Shown here in pieces: positions 37,780-47,571 of a stretch of 64,000 bases of DNA (position 1 is its first letter; the number at the start of each line of letters is the position of its first letter). This stretch comes from Rhizomicrobium sp. (lineage in GTDB: Bacteria > Pseudomonadota > Alphaproteobacteria > Micropepsales > Micropepsaceae): positions 2,790,001-2,854,000 of the forward strand of contig JBBCHM010000001.1 in assembly GCA_037200045.1 (NCBI GenBank), in the 5' to 3' direction. Below the pieces are notes generated by a model that was not told the DNA's origin, did no database searches, and saw only the letters and a list, made by a program, of their open reading frames with translations. Made by a program: the position numbers and the translations under genes.

Positions 37780-38811
37780 TCACACCCGCGTCGGGAACGG
37801 GTTGCGTTCCTTGAACTGCTTCTGGTGCCAATAGGGATAGGGCGGCGTGACCGCGCTCGCCACGTCCAGCACCTTCACCTGCTCGGGCGTCAGGTTCCAG
37901 CCGATGGCGCCGAGATTGTCCTTGAGCTGCTGCTCGTTGCGCGCGCCGATCACCACGGTCGACACGGTCGGGCGCTGCAGCAGCCAGTTCAGCGCCACCT
38001 GCGGCACGGTCTTGCCGACCTCCTTCGCCACGATGTCCAGCGCGTCGACCACCTTGTAGACATGCTCGTAAGGCACCGGCGGGCCCATTTCGGCGGTCTT
38101 GTGCAGGCGGCTGGTGTCCGGCAAGGGCTGGCCGCGGCGGATCCTGCCGGTGAGCCGGCCCCAGCCGAGCGGCGACCACACCACCGCGCCGAGGCCCTGG
38201 TCGAGGCCGAGCGGCAGAAGCTCCCACTCATAGTCGCGGCCGATCAGCGAATAGTATGTCTGGTTGGCGACATAGCGCGGCAGGCCGTATTTGTCGGCCA
38301 CCGCCAGCGCCTTCATCAGGTGCCAGCCGGAGAAATTGGAGACGCCGATATAGCCGATCTTGCCGGCGCGGATCAGCGTGTCGAGCGTCGAGAGCACTTC
38401 TTCCGGCGGCGTCTTGGCGTCGTAGCCGTGCAGTTGGAAGAGATCGATATGGTCGGTGCCGAGCCGCTTCAGCGAACCCTCGACGGCGCGCGTCAGGTGA
38501 AAGCGCGAGGAGCCGAGATCGTTGGGCCCTTCGCCGGCGCGGAACGTCGCCTTGGTGGAGATCAGGACCTTGTCGCGGCGGCCCTTGATCGCGGCGCCCA
38601 GCACGTTCTCGGATTCGCCGGCGGAGTAAATGTCGGCCGAGTCGAACATGGTCAGGCCATGGTCGAGGCAGACATCGACGAGACGGGTGGCCTCGGCATC
38701 GTCCAACCCGCCCCAGGCCTTGAAGAGTTCGCCCTTGCCGCCGAACGTGCCGGTGCCGAAGCTGAGAACCGGGACGTTGAAGCCGGAACGCCCCAATTGA
38801 CGATATTCCAT
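37780..38811 (-). CDS. aldo/keto reductase
   Basis: NADPH-dependent oxidoreductase of 343 residues; substrate unknown. The catalytic tetrad region is seen in MFDSADIYSAGESENVLG (Asp and Tyr) and STKATF (Lys), with His in DLFQLHGYD; cofactor residues are in IGVSNFSGWHLMKAL and the C-terminal VIGARNEQQLKDNL. Start 38811 gives the family opening MEYRQLGRSGFNVPVLSFG. The longer frame upstream is not aldo/keto-like. Confidence 0.93.
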   Translation of the reverse strand: MEYRQLGRSGFNVPVLSFGTGTFGGKGELFKAWGGLDDAEATRLVDVCLDHGLTMFDSADIYSAGESENVLGAAIKGRRDKVLISTKATFRAGEGPNDLGSSRFHLTRAVEGSLKRLGTDHIDLFQLHGYDAKTPPEEVLSTLDTLIRAGKIGYIGVSNFSGWHLMKALAVADKYGLPRYVANQTYYSLIGRDYEWELLPLGLDQGLGAVVWSPLGWGRLTGRIRRGQPLPDTSRLHKTAEMGPPVPYEHVYKVVDALDIVAKEVGKTVPQVALNWLLQRPTVSTVVIGARNEQQLKDNLGAIGWNLTPEQVKVLDVASAVTPPYPYWHQKQFKERNPFPTRV

Positions 38812-39038
38812 GTGTGGATTCCTCCAAGGATGGCTGTTGCGGTGAGCATCGTGCCGCGCCACGCGTCTTTCAACCGCGATGGCGGCGCGGATAATACCCA
38901 AAATTACATCGATGATTGCATTTGGGCGCAAACCGAACGAATCCAGTTAACCGCTCAAGCGATGTTTTCATATATTGCCAGCAATCGCCGCGCGAGGCGT
39001 TCGTCGCCAATGTCCCGAGGCAGCAGTTCGCACCACCC

Positions 39039-39133
39039 GGTGTCATCCGCCGCGAATGCGGCGGACCCAGGTGAAATCCGCACCGTCGGAGGAGATGTCA
39101 ACTGGGTGGCCCGCATTCGCGGGCCATGACACC
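39039..39133. repeat. paired-arm REP-like element near the MNT gene
   Basis: Two 32-base arms (39039-39070 and 39102-39133) are inverted copies with a few mismatches, each containing an inner hairpin (CCGCCGCGAATGCGGCGG; GGCCCGCATTCGCGGGCC) and GGTGTCAT/ATGACACC ends. The element sits in the 361-base gap 38812-39172, where I see no gene; the rest of that gap (38812-39038) is AT-richer and unassigned. Confidence 0.7.
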
Positions 39134-39172
39134 TTTTCTGTTTTGAATTTGGCGAACTTCAGGTTCAGGACG

Positions 39173-39472
39173 TTAAAAGGCATCCACTTTGTCCCGCAGC
39201 ACCTCGCCGCGCATTCGCTTGAGCGCCTTGTCTTCCACGAGATCGACCCTGCGGCCGAGCAACGCGCCGACATCAAGTCGAAGCCTCACATATTCGAAAA
39301 TGCCGGACGGTTTGCCGTCTTCCAGTTCGACAAGAATATCTACGTCGCTGTCGCCGCGTGCGTCCCCGCGAGCCATCGAGCCGAATATGGCGGCATGGCG
39401 CACGCCACGCGGCCGCAACACTGCCTCGTTGGCGCGAAGGATTTCCAAGATCGTTTCAAGCGATATCGTCAT
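39173..39472 (-). CDS. orphan MNT-type nucleotidyltransferase
   Basis: Minimal nucleotidyltransferase of 99 residues with the polymerase-beta motif GSMARGDARGDSDVDILVE (about 31-49), including the paired aspartates, and a third acidic residue in GRRVDLVE. Such proteins usually act as antitoxins with a HEPN toxin (MntA/HepT). No HEPN gene follows here; instead a REP-like element begins 40 bases downstream. Alone, it may be a remnant of the pair or an enzyme with another partner. Confidence 0.85.
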   Translation of the reverse strand: MTISLETILEILRANEAVLRPRGVRHAAIFGSMARGDARGDSDVDILVELEDGKPSGIFEYVRLRLDVGALLGRRVDLVEDKALKRMRGEVLRDKVDAF

Positions 39473-39505
39473 CGATTGAAGCGTAGCACGGTTTGTTGCG
39501 GTGCC

Positions 39506-40318
39506 TTAGCTCACCGGCATCGCCGGCTTCAGCCGGCCGCCGAGCCGCACCGGCTCGATGCGTGTCGCCAGGCCCTTCACATTGGTTTCCGCGAACACGG
39601 CGCACAGCGTTGCCGGGCCGGTCGCCGGGGTGAAGCGGCCGGTCGACATCTTGGTCACGAAACGCTGCACCGGCTGGTATTTCTCCATCCCGATCACGCT
39701 GTCGTAATCGGCGCAGGCGCCGGCGTCGGTCTGATAGGCGGTGCCGCCGGGAAAGATCTGCGCGTCGGCGGTCGGGATATGGCTGTGGCTGCCGACCACC
39801 AGGCTGGCGCGCCCGTCGCAGAACTGGCCCATCGCCATCTTTTCGCTCGTCGCTTCGGCGTGCATGTCGACCACGATGGCGTCCGCCGCTTCGCCGAGCG
39901 GGCAGGCCGACAATTCGGCGTCGACGCCGGCGAAGGGATCGTCCAGCGCGTCCATGAACACCCGGCCCATCGCGTTGATCACCAACACGCGCTCGCCCTT
40001 GCGGGTCTGGTAGAGATTCGCGCCGCGCCCCGGCGTGCCCTTGGGGTAGTTCAGCGGGCGCAGGACGCGATCCTCGTCGCCGATGAAGGAGAGGATCTCC
40101 TTCTGGTCGGCCCAGTGATTGCCGGTGGTGATCACGTCGATGCCGGTCGCGAAGAACTCGCGCGCGATGGCCTGGGTGAGGCCGAAGCCGCCGGCCGCGT
40201 TCTCGCCATTGGCGATGACGAGATCGAGGCCGAGCGCCTCGCGAAGCCGGGGCAGTTCCGCGGCGACGACGTCGCGGCCGGGCTTTCCCATGATGTCGCC
40301 GATGAACAGGATACGCAT
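39506..40318 (-). CDS. YmdB-family metallophosphoesterase
   Basis: Calcineurin-like phosphoesterase of 270 residues (TIGR00282/YmdB family). Metal ligands are in FIGDIMGKPGR, NGENAAGGFG, TGNHWADQKE and VGSHSHIPTAD. In Bacillus the family has cyclic-nucleotide phosphodiesterase activity; the in vivo role here is unknown. It lies 48 bases downstream of fau on the same strand. Confidence 0.92.
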   Translation of the reverse strand: MRILFIGDIMGKPGRDVVAAELPRLREALGLDLVIANGENAAGGFGLTQAIAREFFATGIDVITTGNHWADQKEILSFIGDEDRVLRPLNYPKGTPGRGANLYQTRKGERVLVINAMGRVFMDALDDPFAGVDAELSACPLGEAADAIVVDMHAEATSEKMAMGQFCDGRASLVVGSHSHIPTADAQIFPGGTAYQTDAGACADYDSVIGMEKYQPVQRFVTKMSTGRFTPATGPATLCAVFAETNVKGLATRIEPVRLGGRLKPAMPVS

Positions 40319-40366
40319 GGCCGCTCCTTATCACAAAGGCGGCGCGAAAAGCGAAGGGCGCGGGTT

Positions 40367-40915
40367 TCAGGCGCGGGGCGGGAAACGTCGCAGTCCGAGC
40401 TCGGTGATCACCGCGTCGAGCGGATGGTCGTGGTCCTCGCGCGGCAAAGCGGGCACTTCCTGGCCGGCATAGGCGATACCGATGGCGGCGACGCCTTTCA
40501 GCGCGGCCAGCGTTCTATCGTAGAAGCCGCCGCCATAGCCGAGACGGTGACCCGCCGCGTCGAAGGCCAGCAGCGGCACCAGCACGAGAGCGGGAACCGC
40601 TTCGGGCGCGCCCGGGAGCGGTTCGGGAATGCCATAGGCGGAGGCGTGCATCGCATCGCCCGTCTTCCAGGCGCGGAAGGTGAGCGGCCGGTCCGGCTCG
40701 ACCGAGGGCAAAGCGAGGCCATGGCCCTTCGCGGCCAGCGCCGCCATCAGCGCGCGCGGATCGGCCTCGTCGCGGAACGGGAAATAGCCGGCGACGACGG
40801 CGCCCGACGCGAGATCGAGATCGCCCGCGAAGCGCGCGATGGCGTCGGCATAGTCGGCGCGCGTCAGCGTCGCGCGATGGCGGCGGGCGGCGGCGCGGAG
40901 GGCGGGTTTGGACAT
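40367..40915 (-). CDS. fau: 5-formyltetrahydrofolate cyclo-ligase
   Basis: Converts 5-formyl-THF to 5,10-methenyl-THF with ATP. The 182 residues include SKPALRAAARRHRATL at the N-terminus, VAGYFPFRDEADPRAL and the signature LVPLLAFDAAGHRLGYGGGFYDRTL. Start is ATG 40915; the frame upstream runs through a repeat arm and the 6S RNA. The arrangement 6S RNA then fau is conserved across proteobacteria, where it is linked to stationary-phase control. Confidence 0.94.
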   Translation of the reverse strand: MSKPALRAAARRHRATLTRADYADAIARFAGDLDLASGAVVAGYFPFRDEADPRALMAALAAKGHGLALPSVEPDRPLTFRAWKTGDAMHASAYGIPEPLPGAPEAVPALVLVPLLAFDAAGHRLGYGGGFYDRTLAALKGVAAIGIAYAGQEVPALPREDHDHPLDAVITELGLRRFPPRA

Positions 40916-40927
40916 CGATCGGAGCTT

Positions 40928-40952
40928 ACCCTCCCTCAAGGGGAGGGTGGGA
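40928..40952. repeat. solo arm of the palindromic repeat family
   Basis: This 25-base segment (hairpin CCCTCCCTCAAGGGGAGGG with flank) is identical to bases 45256-45280, the right arm of the 151-base element upstream of pgk. It stands alone between the 6S RNA and fau, where it could end the 6S transcript or affect fau translation. Confidence 0.75.
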
Positions 40953-40977
40953 GTGGCACCGCTCTCGAAATGAAAGT

Positions 40978-41140
40978 GGACGGAACCGCTATCGCCGTTG
41001 GTGTTTGGATCCTCACGGGCCTGCAAGTGCAGGTGGGCGCCATATGACCAAGACCACGATCCTGGCCAGGGACAGCTCCCGGTGAGTACCATTAAGGCCC
41101 CTGGGCATCGCTAACCTGACGCGCGGAGCAGTATCCGTCC
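40978..41140 (-). ncRNA. ssrS: 6S RNA
   Basis: Regulatory RNA that binds the sigma70 holoenzyme, placed by synteny between zapA and fau on their strand. The terminal stem is visible: GGACGGA at 41140-41134 with TCCGTCC at 40984-40978, giving about 163 nt. An apical stem CCAGGG/CCCTGG (41066-41071 with 41099-41104) and a 3' side hairpin CCTGCACTTGCAGG fit the family shape. A -10 like TATATT at 41152-41147 places the start near 41140. Ends are good to a few bases. Confidence 0.8.
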
Positions 41141-41203
41141 GTCCCCAATATAGGTCAGCCGACAGGCGAATGAAACGGCGGCGGCGCGAACGGGGTTTCC
41201 GCG

Positions 41204-41563
41204 CTACGCCGCGCCCAGCTTTTCCGAGATCTCTTCCATCCGCTTGCTCGCCGCCTCGAAGGCGCCGGCGGCGGCGGTTTCCGCCTGATCGAGCCGGCCG
41301 CTCACATCGTCCTGCGTGCCGCGAAGCCCGGCGAGTTCCTCGTTGCGCAGATGCAGCTGCGCCGTCGCCTCGTGGTGCTCGTCGGCGATCAGCAGCGCCG
41401 CCATCAGGAGCAGGCGGGTCTCGCCCACCTGGCCGACGCTGGCGAGCAGTTCCTTCACCTTGGCGTCGACATGGCCCGCCAGGTCGCGCAGATGATCTTC
41501 CTCGCCGTCGTCGCAGGCGATGGTGTAGGCGCGGGCATTCACCATGACATTGACCAGAGGCAT
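41204..41563 (-). CDS. zapA: cell division protein ZapA
   Basis: FtsZ-ring stabiliser of 119 residues. The N-terminal ZapA domain reads VNVMVNARAYTIACDDGEED with HLRDLAGHVDAKV, followed by a coiled coil (about 60-115). Located between the 6S RNA and a coiled-coil gene on the minus strand, 11 bases after that gene, as in many alphaproteobacteria. Confidence 0.95.
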   Translation of the reverse strand: MPLVNVMVNARAYTIACDDGEEDHLRDLAGHVDAKVKELLASVGQVGETRLLLMAALLIADEHHEATAQLHLRNEELAGLRGTQDDVSGRLDQAETAAAGAFEAASKRMEEISEKLGAA

Positions 41564-41574
41564 GGACGTCTCCT

Positions 41575-41865
41575 TCAGCGGCCGAGCGCGCTGCGGATCT
41601 CGCCGATCGCGCCGTCGAGGCGGTCCTCGACTTCCTCGGTGAGGCCGGCCAGGGCGCGGTTCTCTTCTTCCAGCTCGGCGATGCGCGCCAGCAGGCGCTC
41701 GCGCTCCTCGCCGAGTTCGGCGACCTTGGCGCGCAGATCGGCGGCGGAGGCCCTGAGCGCCGGAATCTGCGCCGCCTTGGCTTCCAATATGCCGAGCGTC
41801 GCTTCGAAGCGCTGCTGCGCGGTTTCGAGCCTCGTCATGCGGGCCTCTTCATCTTCGCGAGTCAT
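41575..41865 (-). CDS. DUF4164-like coiled-coil protein
   Basis: Predicted almost entirely coiled coil, 96 residues, with heptad pattern across ALRASAADLRAKVAELGEER and RIAELEEENRALAGLTEE. No catalytic motif. Its position immediately upstream of zapA is conserved in alphaproteobacteria, suggesting a division-linked role, possibly analogous to ZapB; function is unproven. It is divergent from tkt. Confidence 0.82.
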   Translation of the reverse strand: MTREDEEARMTRLETAQQRFEATLGILEAKAAQIPALRASAADLRAKVAELGEERERLLARIAELEEENRALAGLTEEVEDRLDGAIGEIRSALGR

Positions 41866-41998
41866 CTTGCAGGTCGGGCGGGACCTTAGGCTTGTGCGCC
41901 GCGTGCGGCAACGCGCAAAAGGCGCAAGTTCCGGGGCAGCGTTTGGGCCCGTGGAAAGTTGTCGGAAGGCGCGCCTTCGCGGGCGCAGCGGAGCGCCC

Positions 41999-42028
41999 TT
42001 GACGGGGACCGAGCAGCCTCGCTAAGGC
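41999..42028 (+). promoter_or_regulatory. candidate tkt promoter, Caulobacter type
   Basis: TTGACGG at 41999-42005 and GCTAAGGC at 42021-42028 with 15 bases between resemble the Caulobacter housekeeping consensus (TTGACGS and GCTANAWC, spacer 10-14), 26 bases before tkt. The spacer is one base longer than the reported range. Confidence 0.45.
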
Positions 42029-42053
42029 CAAGTCCCGTTGCGGAGAAGTTTAC

Positions 42054-44060
42054 ATGGACCAGGACAAGGCTCCGCCGGAGCAGGCCGAGACCAGGCGCCT
42101 CGCCAACGCCATCCGCGGCCTCGCCATGGACGCGGTGGAACAGGCCAAATCCGGCCATCCGGGCCTGCCCCTGGGCATGGCCGACGTGGCCACCGTCCTG
42201 TTTTCCCGCTTCCTGAAATACGACCCCGCCGATCCGGCCTGGCCGGACCGCGACCGTTTCGTGCTCTCCGGCGGCCATGGCTCGATGCTGCTTTATTCCC
42301 TGCTCTGGCTGACCGGCTATCCGGGGATCACGCTGGAGAACATCAAGCGCTTCCGCCAGGTCGACAGCCCCTGCGCCGGCCATCCCGAGCACGGCCACAT
42401 CCCAGGTATCGAGACCACCACCGGCCCGCTCGGCCAGGGCATCGCCAACGCGGTCGGCATGGCGCTGGCCGAGCGCATCCTCAACGCCCGCTTCGGCGAC
42501 GCGCTGGTCGGCCACAAGACCTATGTCATCGCCAGCGACGGCGATCTGATGGAGGGCATCAGCCACGAGGCGATCCATCTGGCGGGGCATCTGAGGCTCA
42601 AGAACCTGGTCGTCCTGTGGGACGACAACAACATCACGATCGACGGAGCGCTGTCGCTGTCCGAGACCGGCAACATGATCGAGCGCTTCGAGGCGGCCGG
42701 GTGGCGGACCACGCTCTGCGACGGCCACAACGCCCAGGAAGTGTTCCGCGCCCTCACCGACGCGCAGGCGAGCGAGACACCGGTCCTGATCGCCTGCAAG
42801 ACGATCATCGGCTTCGGCTTTCCCACCCGCGCCGGCACGCAGAAGGCCCATTCCGACGCGCCCGGCGCCGAGGAGATCGCCGGCGCCAAGAAGGCGCTCG
42901 GCCTGCCGGGCGAGGCCTTCGCGCTGGAGGACGGCGTGCTGGACGCTTGGCGCAAGATCGGCACCAAGGGCAAGGCCGCGCGCGAGGCGTGGACCGCGCG
43001 CAAGGCGACATCCGACAAGGCGGGCGAATTCGACGCGACGATGAGCGGCGCGATCCCGGCCGAACTCGGCAAGGCGCTCGGCGAATTGAAGGCCAAGCTC
43101 GCGGCGGAGAAGCCCAATGCCGGCACGCGGCGCACCTCGGAGAAGGTGCTCGAAGTCGTCAACGGCGTGCTGACGACCACGGTCGGCGGCTCGGCGGACC
43201 TGACGCCGTCCAACAACACCAAGACCAAGAACATCACCGAGATCAAGCCGGGCGACTACGCCGGCCGCTATGTCCATTACGGCATCCGCGAGCACGGCAT
43301 GGCGGCGGCGATGAACGGCATGGCGCTGCATGGCGGGATCATCCCCTATGGCGGCACCTTCCTCGTGTTCTCCGATTATTGCCGCCCGTCGATCCGGCTC
43401 GCGGCGCTGATGGGCATCCGCGTCGTCTTCGTGATGACACACGATTCCATCGGCGTGGGCGAGGATGGGCCGACGCACCAGCCGGTCGAGCACCTGGCGG
43501 CGTTGCGCGCGATTCCCAATCTTCTCGTCATCCGCCCCGCCGACGCGGTGGAAACGGTCGAGGCGTGGGACATTGCGCTGAATCATACAACCGGCCCGAG
43601 CCTTCTGGTCTTCTCGCGCCAGGACGTGCCGACGCTCCGCTCCGCCGCGAGCATCGGAGAGAATTTGACGGCGAAAGGCGCCTACGAGATCGCGGGCGCC
43701 GAGGGCGCGAAAGTGACTCTGCTGGCGACGGGATCGGAAGTGAGCCTGGCGATCCAGGCGCAAGACTTGTTGGGCAAGGATGGGATCGCGGCGCGCGTCG
43801 TGTCGCTGCCGGCCTGGAGCCTGTTCGAACAGCAATCCGAGGCGGAGCGCGACGCCGTGCTCGGCAAGCATACGGTGAGGATCGCGGTCGAGGCCGGCGT
43901 GCGCGAGGGCTGGGACCGCTATATCGGGCCGCATGGCCGGTTTGTCGGAATGCATGGTTTCGGCGCCAGCGGGCCCTATAAAGACGTGTACAAGCATTTC
44001 GGCCTCACGCCGGACGCCGTCGCGGCGGCGGCGAAAGAGGCGCTGAAGGCAAGGCATTGA
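42054..44060 (+). CDS. tkt: transketolase
   Basis: Thiamine-diphosphate enzyme of the pentose phosphate/Calvin pathways, 668 residues. Visible: [20 protein letters not shown], the ThDP motif [11 protein letters not shown] with NN about 30 residues later ([10 protein letters not shown]), [19 protein letters not shown] and [20 protein letters not shown]. It begins the glycolytic cluster tkt-gap-pgk-fba on the plus strand. Confidence 0.97.
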   Translation: MDQDKAPPEQAETRRLANAIRGLAMDAVEQAKSGHPGLPLGMADVATVLFSRFLKYDPADPAWPDRDRFVLSGGHGSMLLYSLLWLTGYPGITLENIKRFRQVDSPCAGHPEHGHIPGIETTTGPLGQGIANAVGMALAERILNARFGDALVGHKTYVIASDGDLMEGISHEAIHLAGHLRLKNLVVLWDDNNITIDGALSLSETGNMIERFEAAGWRTTLCDGHNAQEVFRALTDAQASETPVLIACKTIIGFGFPTRAGTQKAHSDAPGAEEIAGAKKALGLPGEAFALEDGVLDAWRKIGTKGKAAREAWTARKATSDKAGEFDATMSGAIPAELGKALGELKAKLAAEKPNAGTRRTSEKVLEVVNGVLTTTVGGSADLTPSNNTKTKNITEIKPGDYAGRYVHYGIREHGMAAAMNGMALHGGIIPYGGTFLVFSDYCRPSIRLAALMGIRVVFVMTHDSIGVGEDGPTHQPVEHLAALRAIPNLLVIRPADAVETVEAWDIALNHTTGPSLLVFSRQDVPTLRSAASIGENLTAKGAYEIAGAEGAKVTLLATGSEVSLAIQAQDLLGKDGIAARVVSLPAWSLFEQQSEAERDAVLGKHTVRIAVEAGVREGWDRYIGPHGRFVGMHGFGASGPYKDVYKHFGLTPDAVAAAAKEALKARH

Positions 44061-44109
44061 TCGGCCTCCCCGGGGTTGGGGCGGCACAAGTCTGTTGGGA
44101 GAAGAGAGA

Positions 44110-45117
44110 ATGGCCATCCGTGTCGCAATCAATGGCTTCGGCCGCATCGGGCGCCTGGTGTTCCGCGCCATCGTGGAAAGCGGGCGGCGCGACATCGAAG
44201 TCGTCGCGGCGAACGACCTCGGTCCGGTCGAGACCAACGCGCATCTGCTGCGCTACGATTCGGTGCATGGGCGCTTCCCCGCCAATGTGACGGTCGACGG
44301 CGATTACATCATCGCGGCCGGCCACAAGGTGAAGATCACCGCGCATCGCGACCCGGCCGAGCTGCCGCACAAGGCGCTGGACGTCGACATCGCGCTGGAA
44401 TGCACCGGCCTCTTCACCACCAAGGACAAGGCCTCGGCGCATTTGAAGGCGGGCGCCAAGCGGGTGCTGGTTTCCGCGCCGGCCGACGGCGCCGACCTGA
44501 CGGTCGTCTATGGCGTCAACCATGAGAAGCTGACCAAGGATCACATCGTCGTCTCGAACGGCTCGTGCACGACGAACTGCCTGGCGCCGGTGGCCAAGGT
44601 CCTGAACGACACGATCGGGATCGAGAAGGGCTTCATGACCACGATCCATTCCTACACCGGCGACCAGCCGACGCTGGATACGCTGCACAAGGATCTCTAT
44701 CGCGCCCGCGCCGCCGCGCTGTCGCAGATCCCGACCTCGACCGGCGCCGCCAAGGCGATCGGCCTGGTCCTGCCGGAGCTCAAGGGCAAGCTCGACGGCA
44801 TTTCCGTGCGCGTGCCGACGCCGAACGTGTCGCTGGTCGATCTCAAGATCGTCGCCAAGCGCGACACCACGGTGGAGGAAATCAACGCCGCGATGAAGGC
44901 CGCTTCCGCCGGATCGCTCAAGGGCATCCTCGACATCGTCGAGGCGCCGCTGGTCTCCAGCGATTTCAACCACAATCCGGCGTCGGCCTCGGTGGCGCTG
45001 CCCGAGACCAAGGTGATCGGCGGCAATCTCGCCGGCGTCCTGGCCTGGTACGACAACGAATGGGGCTTCTCCAACCGCATGGCCGACATCGCGGTGGTGA
45101 TGGGGAAGCTGATTTAG
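44110..45117 (+). CDS. gap: glyceraldehyde-3-phosphate dehydrogenase, type I
   Basis: Oxidises and phosphorylates glyceraldehyde-3-phosphate. The 335 residues show [20 protein letters not shown] (NAD loop), catalytic Cys153 in [12 protein letters not shown] and [12 protein letters not shown] at the end. I start at ATG 44110 (GAGAGA just upstream), five codons after an earlier in-frame ATG, because the family begins there. A palindromic repeat follows before pgk. Confidence 0.97.
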   Translation: MAIRVAINGFGRIGRLVFRAIVESGRRDIEVVAANDLGPVETNAHLLRYDSVHGRFPANVTVDGDYIIAAGHKVKITAHRDPAELPHKALDVDIALECTGLFTTKDKASAHLKAGAKRVLVSAPADGADLTVVYGVNHEKLTKDHIVVSNGSCTTNCLAPVAKVLNDTIGIEKGFMTTIHSYTGDQPTLDTLHKDLYRARAAALSQIPTSTGAAKAIGLVLPELKGKLDGISVRVPTPNVSLVDLKIVAKRDTTVEEINAAMKAASAGSLKGILDIVEAPLVSSDFNHNPASASVALPETKVIGGNLAGVLAWYDNEWGFSNRMADIAVVMGKLI

Positions 45118-45125
45118 AAGACACT

Positions 45126-45276
45126 ACCCTCCCCTTGAGGGAGGGTCGAAATTTGCGAAGCAAATTTCGGGGAGGGGTCCGGTCGTGGAGCGCGACCCCT
45201 CCCCGAAAAATTCTTGTTCGTACGCGGTTGCTACTCACCGCTCCGAATTTTATCGACCCTCCCTCAAGGGGAGGGT
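45126..45276. repeat. 151-base composite palindromic element, copy 2
   Basis: The outer 24 bases at 45126-45149 are perfectly inverted at 45253-45276, each arm being a hairpin (CCCTCCCCTTGAGGGAGGG type). Inner arms TTTCGGGGAGGGGTC (45165-45179) and its complement (45194-45208) match the plan of the copy at 17821-17971, and the total length is also exactly 151. It lies between gap and pgk, so the gap-pgk transcript must cross it or stop there. Confidence 0.85.
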
Positions 45277-45289
45277 GGGATGGAGTGAC

Positions 45290-46486
45290 ATGCCTTCCTT
45301 CAAAACCCTCGACGACCTCGATGTCCGCGGCAAGCGCGTGCTGGTGCGCGCCGACCTGAACGTGCCGATGAAGGACGGCCATGTCACCGATGCCTCGCGC
45401 ATCGAGCGCCAGGCGCCGACCATCCGCGAACTCGCCGACAAGGGCGCGCGCGTGATCGTGCTTTCCCATTTCGACCGGCCCAAGGGCAAAATCGTGCCGT
45501 CGATGTCGCTGAAGCCGGTCGCGGCGCCGCTGGCCCAGGCCGTCGGCAAGCCGGTCGCCTTCGCGGAGGACTGCATCGGCGAGGTGGCGAAGTCCGCCGT
45601 GGCGAAGCTGAAGGACGGCGACGTTCTCCTGCTGGAGAACACGCGCTTCCATGCCGGCGAAGAGAAGAACGACATCGATTTCGCCAAACAGATCGCGAGC
45701 CTGGGCGACATCTACGTCAACGACGCGTTCTCCGCCGCCCATCGCGCCCATGCCACGACGGAGGCGCTGGCGCATCTGCTGCCGCACGCGGCCGGCCGCT
45801 CGATGGAGCAGGAGCTCAAGCATCTGGACAAGGCGCTGGGCGATCCGGCGCGGCCGGTGATGGCGGTGATCGGCGGCGCCAAGGTGTCGACCAAGATCGC
45901 GCTGCTGGAGAATCTCGTGAAGCGCGTGGACGCGTTGGTGATCGGCGGCGCGATGGCCAACACCTTTCTCGCCGCCGAGGGCCTGGAGGTCGGCAAGTCG
46001 CTGGTCGAGCGCGACCATGTCGAGACCGCGCTGCGCGTCGTGCGCCTCGCGGCCGACAGCGGCTGCGCCGTGATGCTGCCCGTCGACGTCGTCGTGGCGC
46101 AGGAGTTCAAGGCCGACGCGCCGCATCGCACCGTCGACATCCATGACGTCGGCAAGACCGACATCATCCTGGACGTCGGGCCCAAGAGCCTGGACGCGTT
46201 CGGCAAGCGCCTCGCGGGAACCCGCACGCTGGTGTGGAACGGCCCGCTCGGCGCCTTCGAGACCCGGCCGTTCGACGTCGGAACCAAGGCGGCGGCGCGC
46301 ATGGTGGCGGACGCGACGACGGCCGGCGACCTGCTCTCGGTCGCGGGCGGCGGCGACACGGTGGCGGCGCTGAATGCCGCAGGGGTGGCCGACGACTTCA
46401 CCTATGTCTCGACAGCGGGCGGCGCTTTTCTAGAATGGCTCGAAGGACAGGATCTGCCCGGCGTGGCGGCCCTGGGCAAAGGCTGA
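45290..46486 (+). CDS. pgk: phosphoglycerate kinase
   Basis: Transfers phosphate from 1,3-bisphosphoglycerate to ADP; 398 residues. [36 protein letters not shown] and the C-terminal nucleotide motif [10 protein letters not shown] are all present. Start is ATG 45290, 13 bases after the repeat; upstream in-frame sequence is encoded by the repeat itself and is not Pgk. Confidence 0.97.
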   Translation: MPSFKTLDDLDVRGKRVLVRADLNVPMKDGHVTDASRIERQAPTIRELADKGARVIVLSHFDRPKGKIVPSMSLKPVAAPLAQAVGKPVAFAEDCIGEVAKSAVAKLKDGDVLLLENTRFHAGEEKNDIDFAKQIASLGDIYVNDAFSAAHRAHATTEALAHLLPHAAGRSMEQELKHLDKALGDPARPVMAVIGGAKVSTKIALLENLVKRVDALVIGGAMANTFLAAEGLEVGKSLVERDHVETALRVVRLAADSGCAVMLPVDVVVAQEFKADAPHRTVDIHDVGKTDIILDVGPKSLDAFGKRLAGTRTLVWNGPLGAFETRPFDVGTKAAARMVADATTAGDLLSVAGGGDTVAALNAAGVADDFTYVSTAGGAFLEWLEGQDLPGVAALGKG

Positions 46487-46519
46487 ACGCCCGAAACCGG
46501 GCGCAATTGGGGGTGTTGC

Positions 46520-47545
46520 ATGGATCTCGCGGGACTGAACGCGATCGCGATCAAGATGACGGGCGGCGGCAAGGGCATCCTGGCCGCGGACGAGAGCACC
46601 TCCACCATCAAGAAGCGCTTCGACAAGATCGGCGTGGCCAATATCGAGGAGAACCGGCGCGACTATCGCGAGCTTCTGTTCCGCACCGACGCGGCGATGA
46701 AGAACTATATCGGCGGCGTCATCCTGTTCGACGAGACGATCCGCCAGAAATCCGCCGACGGCAACGGCACGCCGCTGGTCGAATTGATCGAGACGTCGGG
46801 CGCGGTGCCGGGCATCAAGGTCGATGCCGGCGCCAAGCCGATGGCGCTCGATCCCGACCAGACGATCACCGAGGGGCTCGACGGGCTGCGCGAGCGCTTC
46901 GTCGAATACCACAAGCTCGGCGCCCGCTTCGCGAAATGGCGCGCGACCTATAATCCGACGAAGGTGACCTACAATTCCGTCGCCGCCAACGCGCAGGCGC
47001 TCGCGCGTTACGCGGCGCTGGCGCAGGAGAACGGCATCGTGCCGATCGTCGAGCCGGAAGTCCTGATGGACTACGACAACGACATCGACACCTGCGCGTC
47101 GGTGACCGAATGGGTGCTGAAGGAGGTCTTCCAGCAGCTCTATTACGCGAACGTCGCGCTCGAAGGCATCGTGCTGAAGCCGAACATGATCGTGCCGGGC
47201 ATCAAGTCCGCCAAGCAGGCGAGCGTGGACGAGGTCGCCGACCGCACGATCGAGGTGCTCAAGCGCTGCGTGCCGACCGCGGTGCCGGGCGTCGCCTTCC
47301 TCTCCGGCGGCCAGTCGGACGAGGACGCGACGGCGCATCTTTCGGCGATGAACGCGCGGCACAAGCTGCCCTGGGCGCTGACCTTCTCCTACGGCCGCGC
47401 GCTGCAGGCCGCGCCGCAGAAGGCGTGGTCGGGCAAAAAGGAAAACGTCGCGGCGGCGCAGGCCGCGTTCCTGCACCGCGCCCGGATGAACAGCCTGGCC
47501 GCGCTCGGCAAATGGACGGCGGCCGAGGAGAAAAAAGCAGCATAA
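46520..47545 (+). CDS. fba: class I fructose-bisphosphate aldolase
   Basis: Schiff-base aldolase of 341 residues cleaving fructose-1,6-bisphosphate. It is of the eukaryote-like class I type: GKGILAADESTSTIKKRF at the N-terminus, the Schiff-base lysine in GIVLKPNMI near residue 221, and FLSGGQSDEDATAHLSAMN. It is the last glycolytic gene of the run; a foreign-looking two-gene module follows 26 bases later. Confidence 0.96.
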   Translation: MDLAGLNAIAIKMTGGGKGILAADESTSTIKKRFDKIGVANIEENRRDYRELLFRTDAAMKNYIGGVILFDETIRQKSADGNGTPLVELIETSGAVPGIKVDAGAKPMALDPDQTITEGLDGLRERFVEYHKLGARFAKWRATYNPTKVTYNSVAANAQALARYAALAQENGIVPIVEPEVLMDYDNDIDTCASVTEWVLKEVFQQLYYANVALEGIVLKPNMIVPGIKSAKQASVDEVADRTIEVLKRCVPTAVPGVAFLSGGQSDEDATAHLSAMNARHKLPWALTFSYGRALQAAPQKAWSGKKENVAAAQAAFLHRARMNSLAALGKWTAAEEKKAA

Positions 47546-47571
47546 TCGGCTTCTGCGTGGTATGGTTCGCC

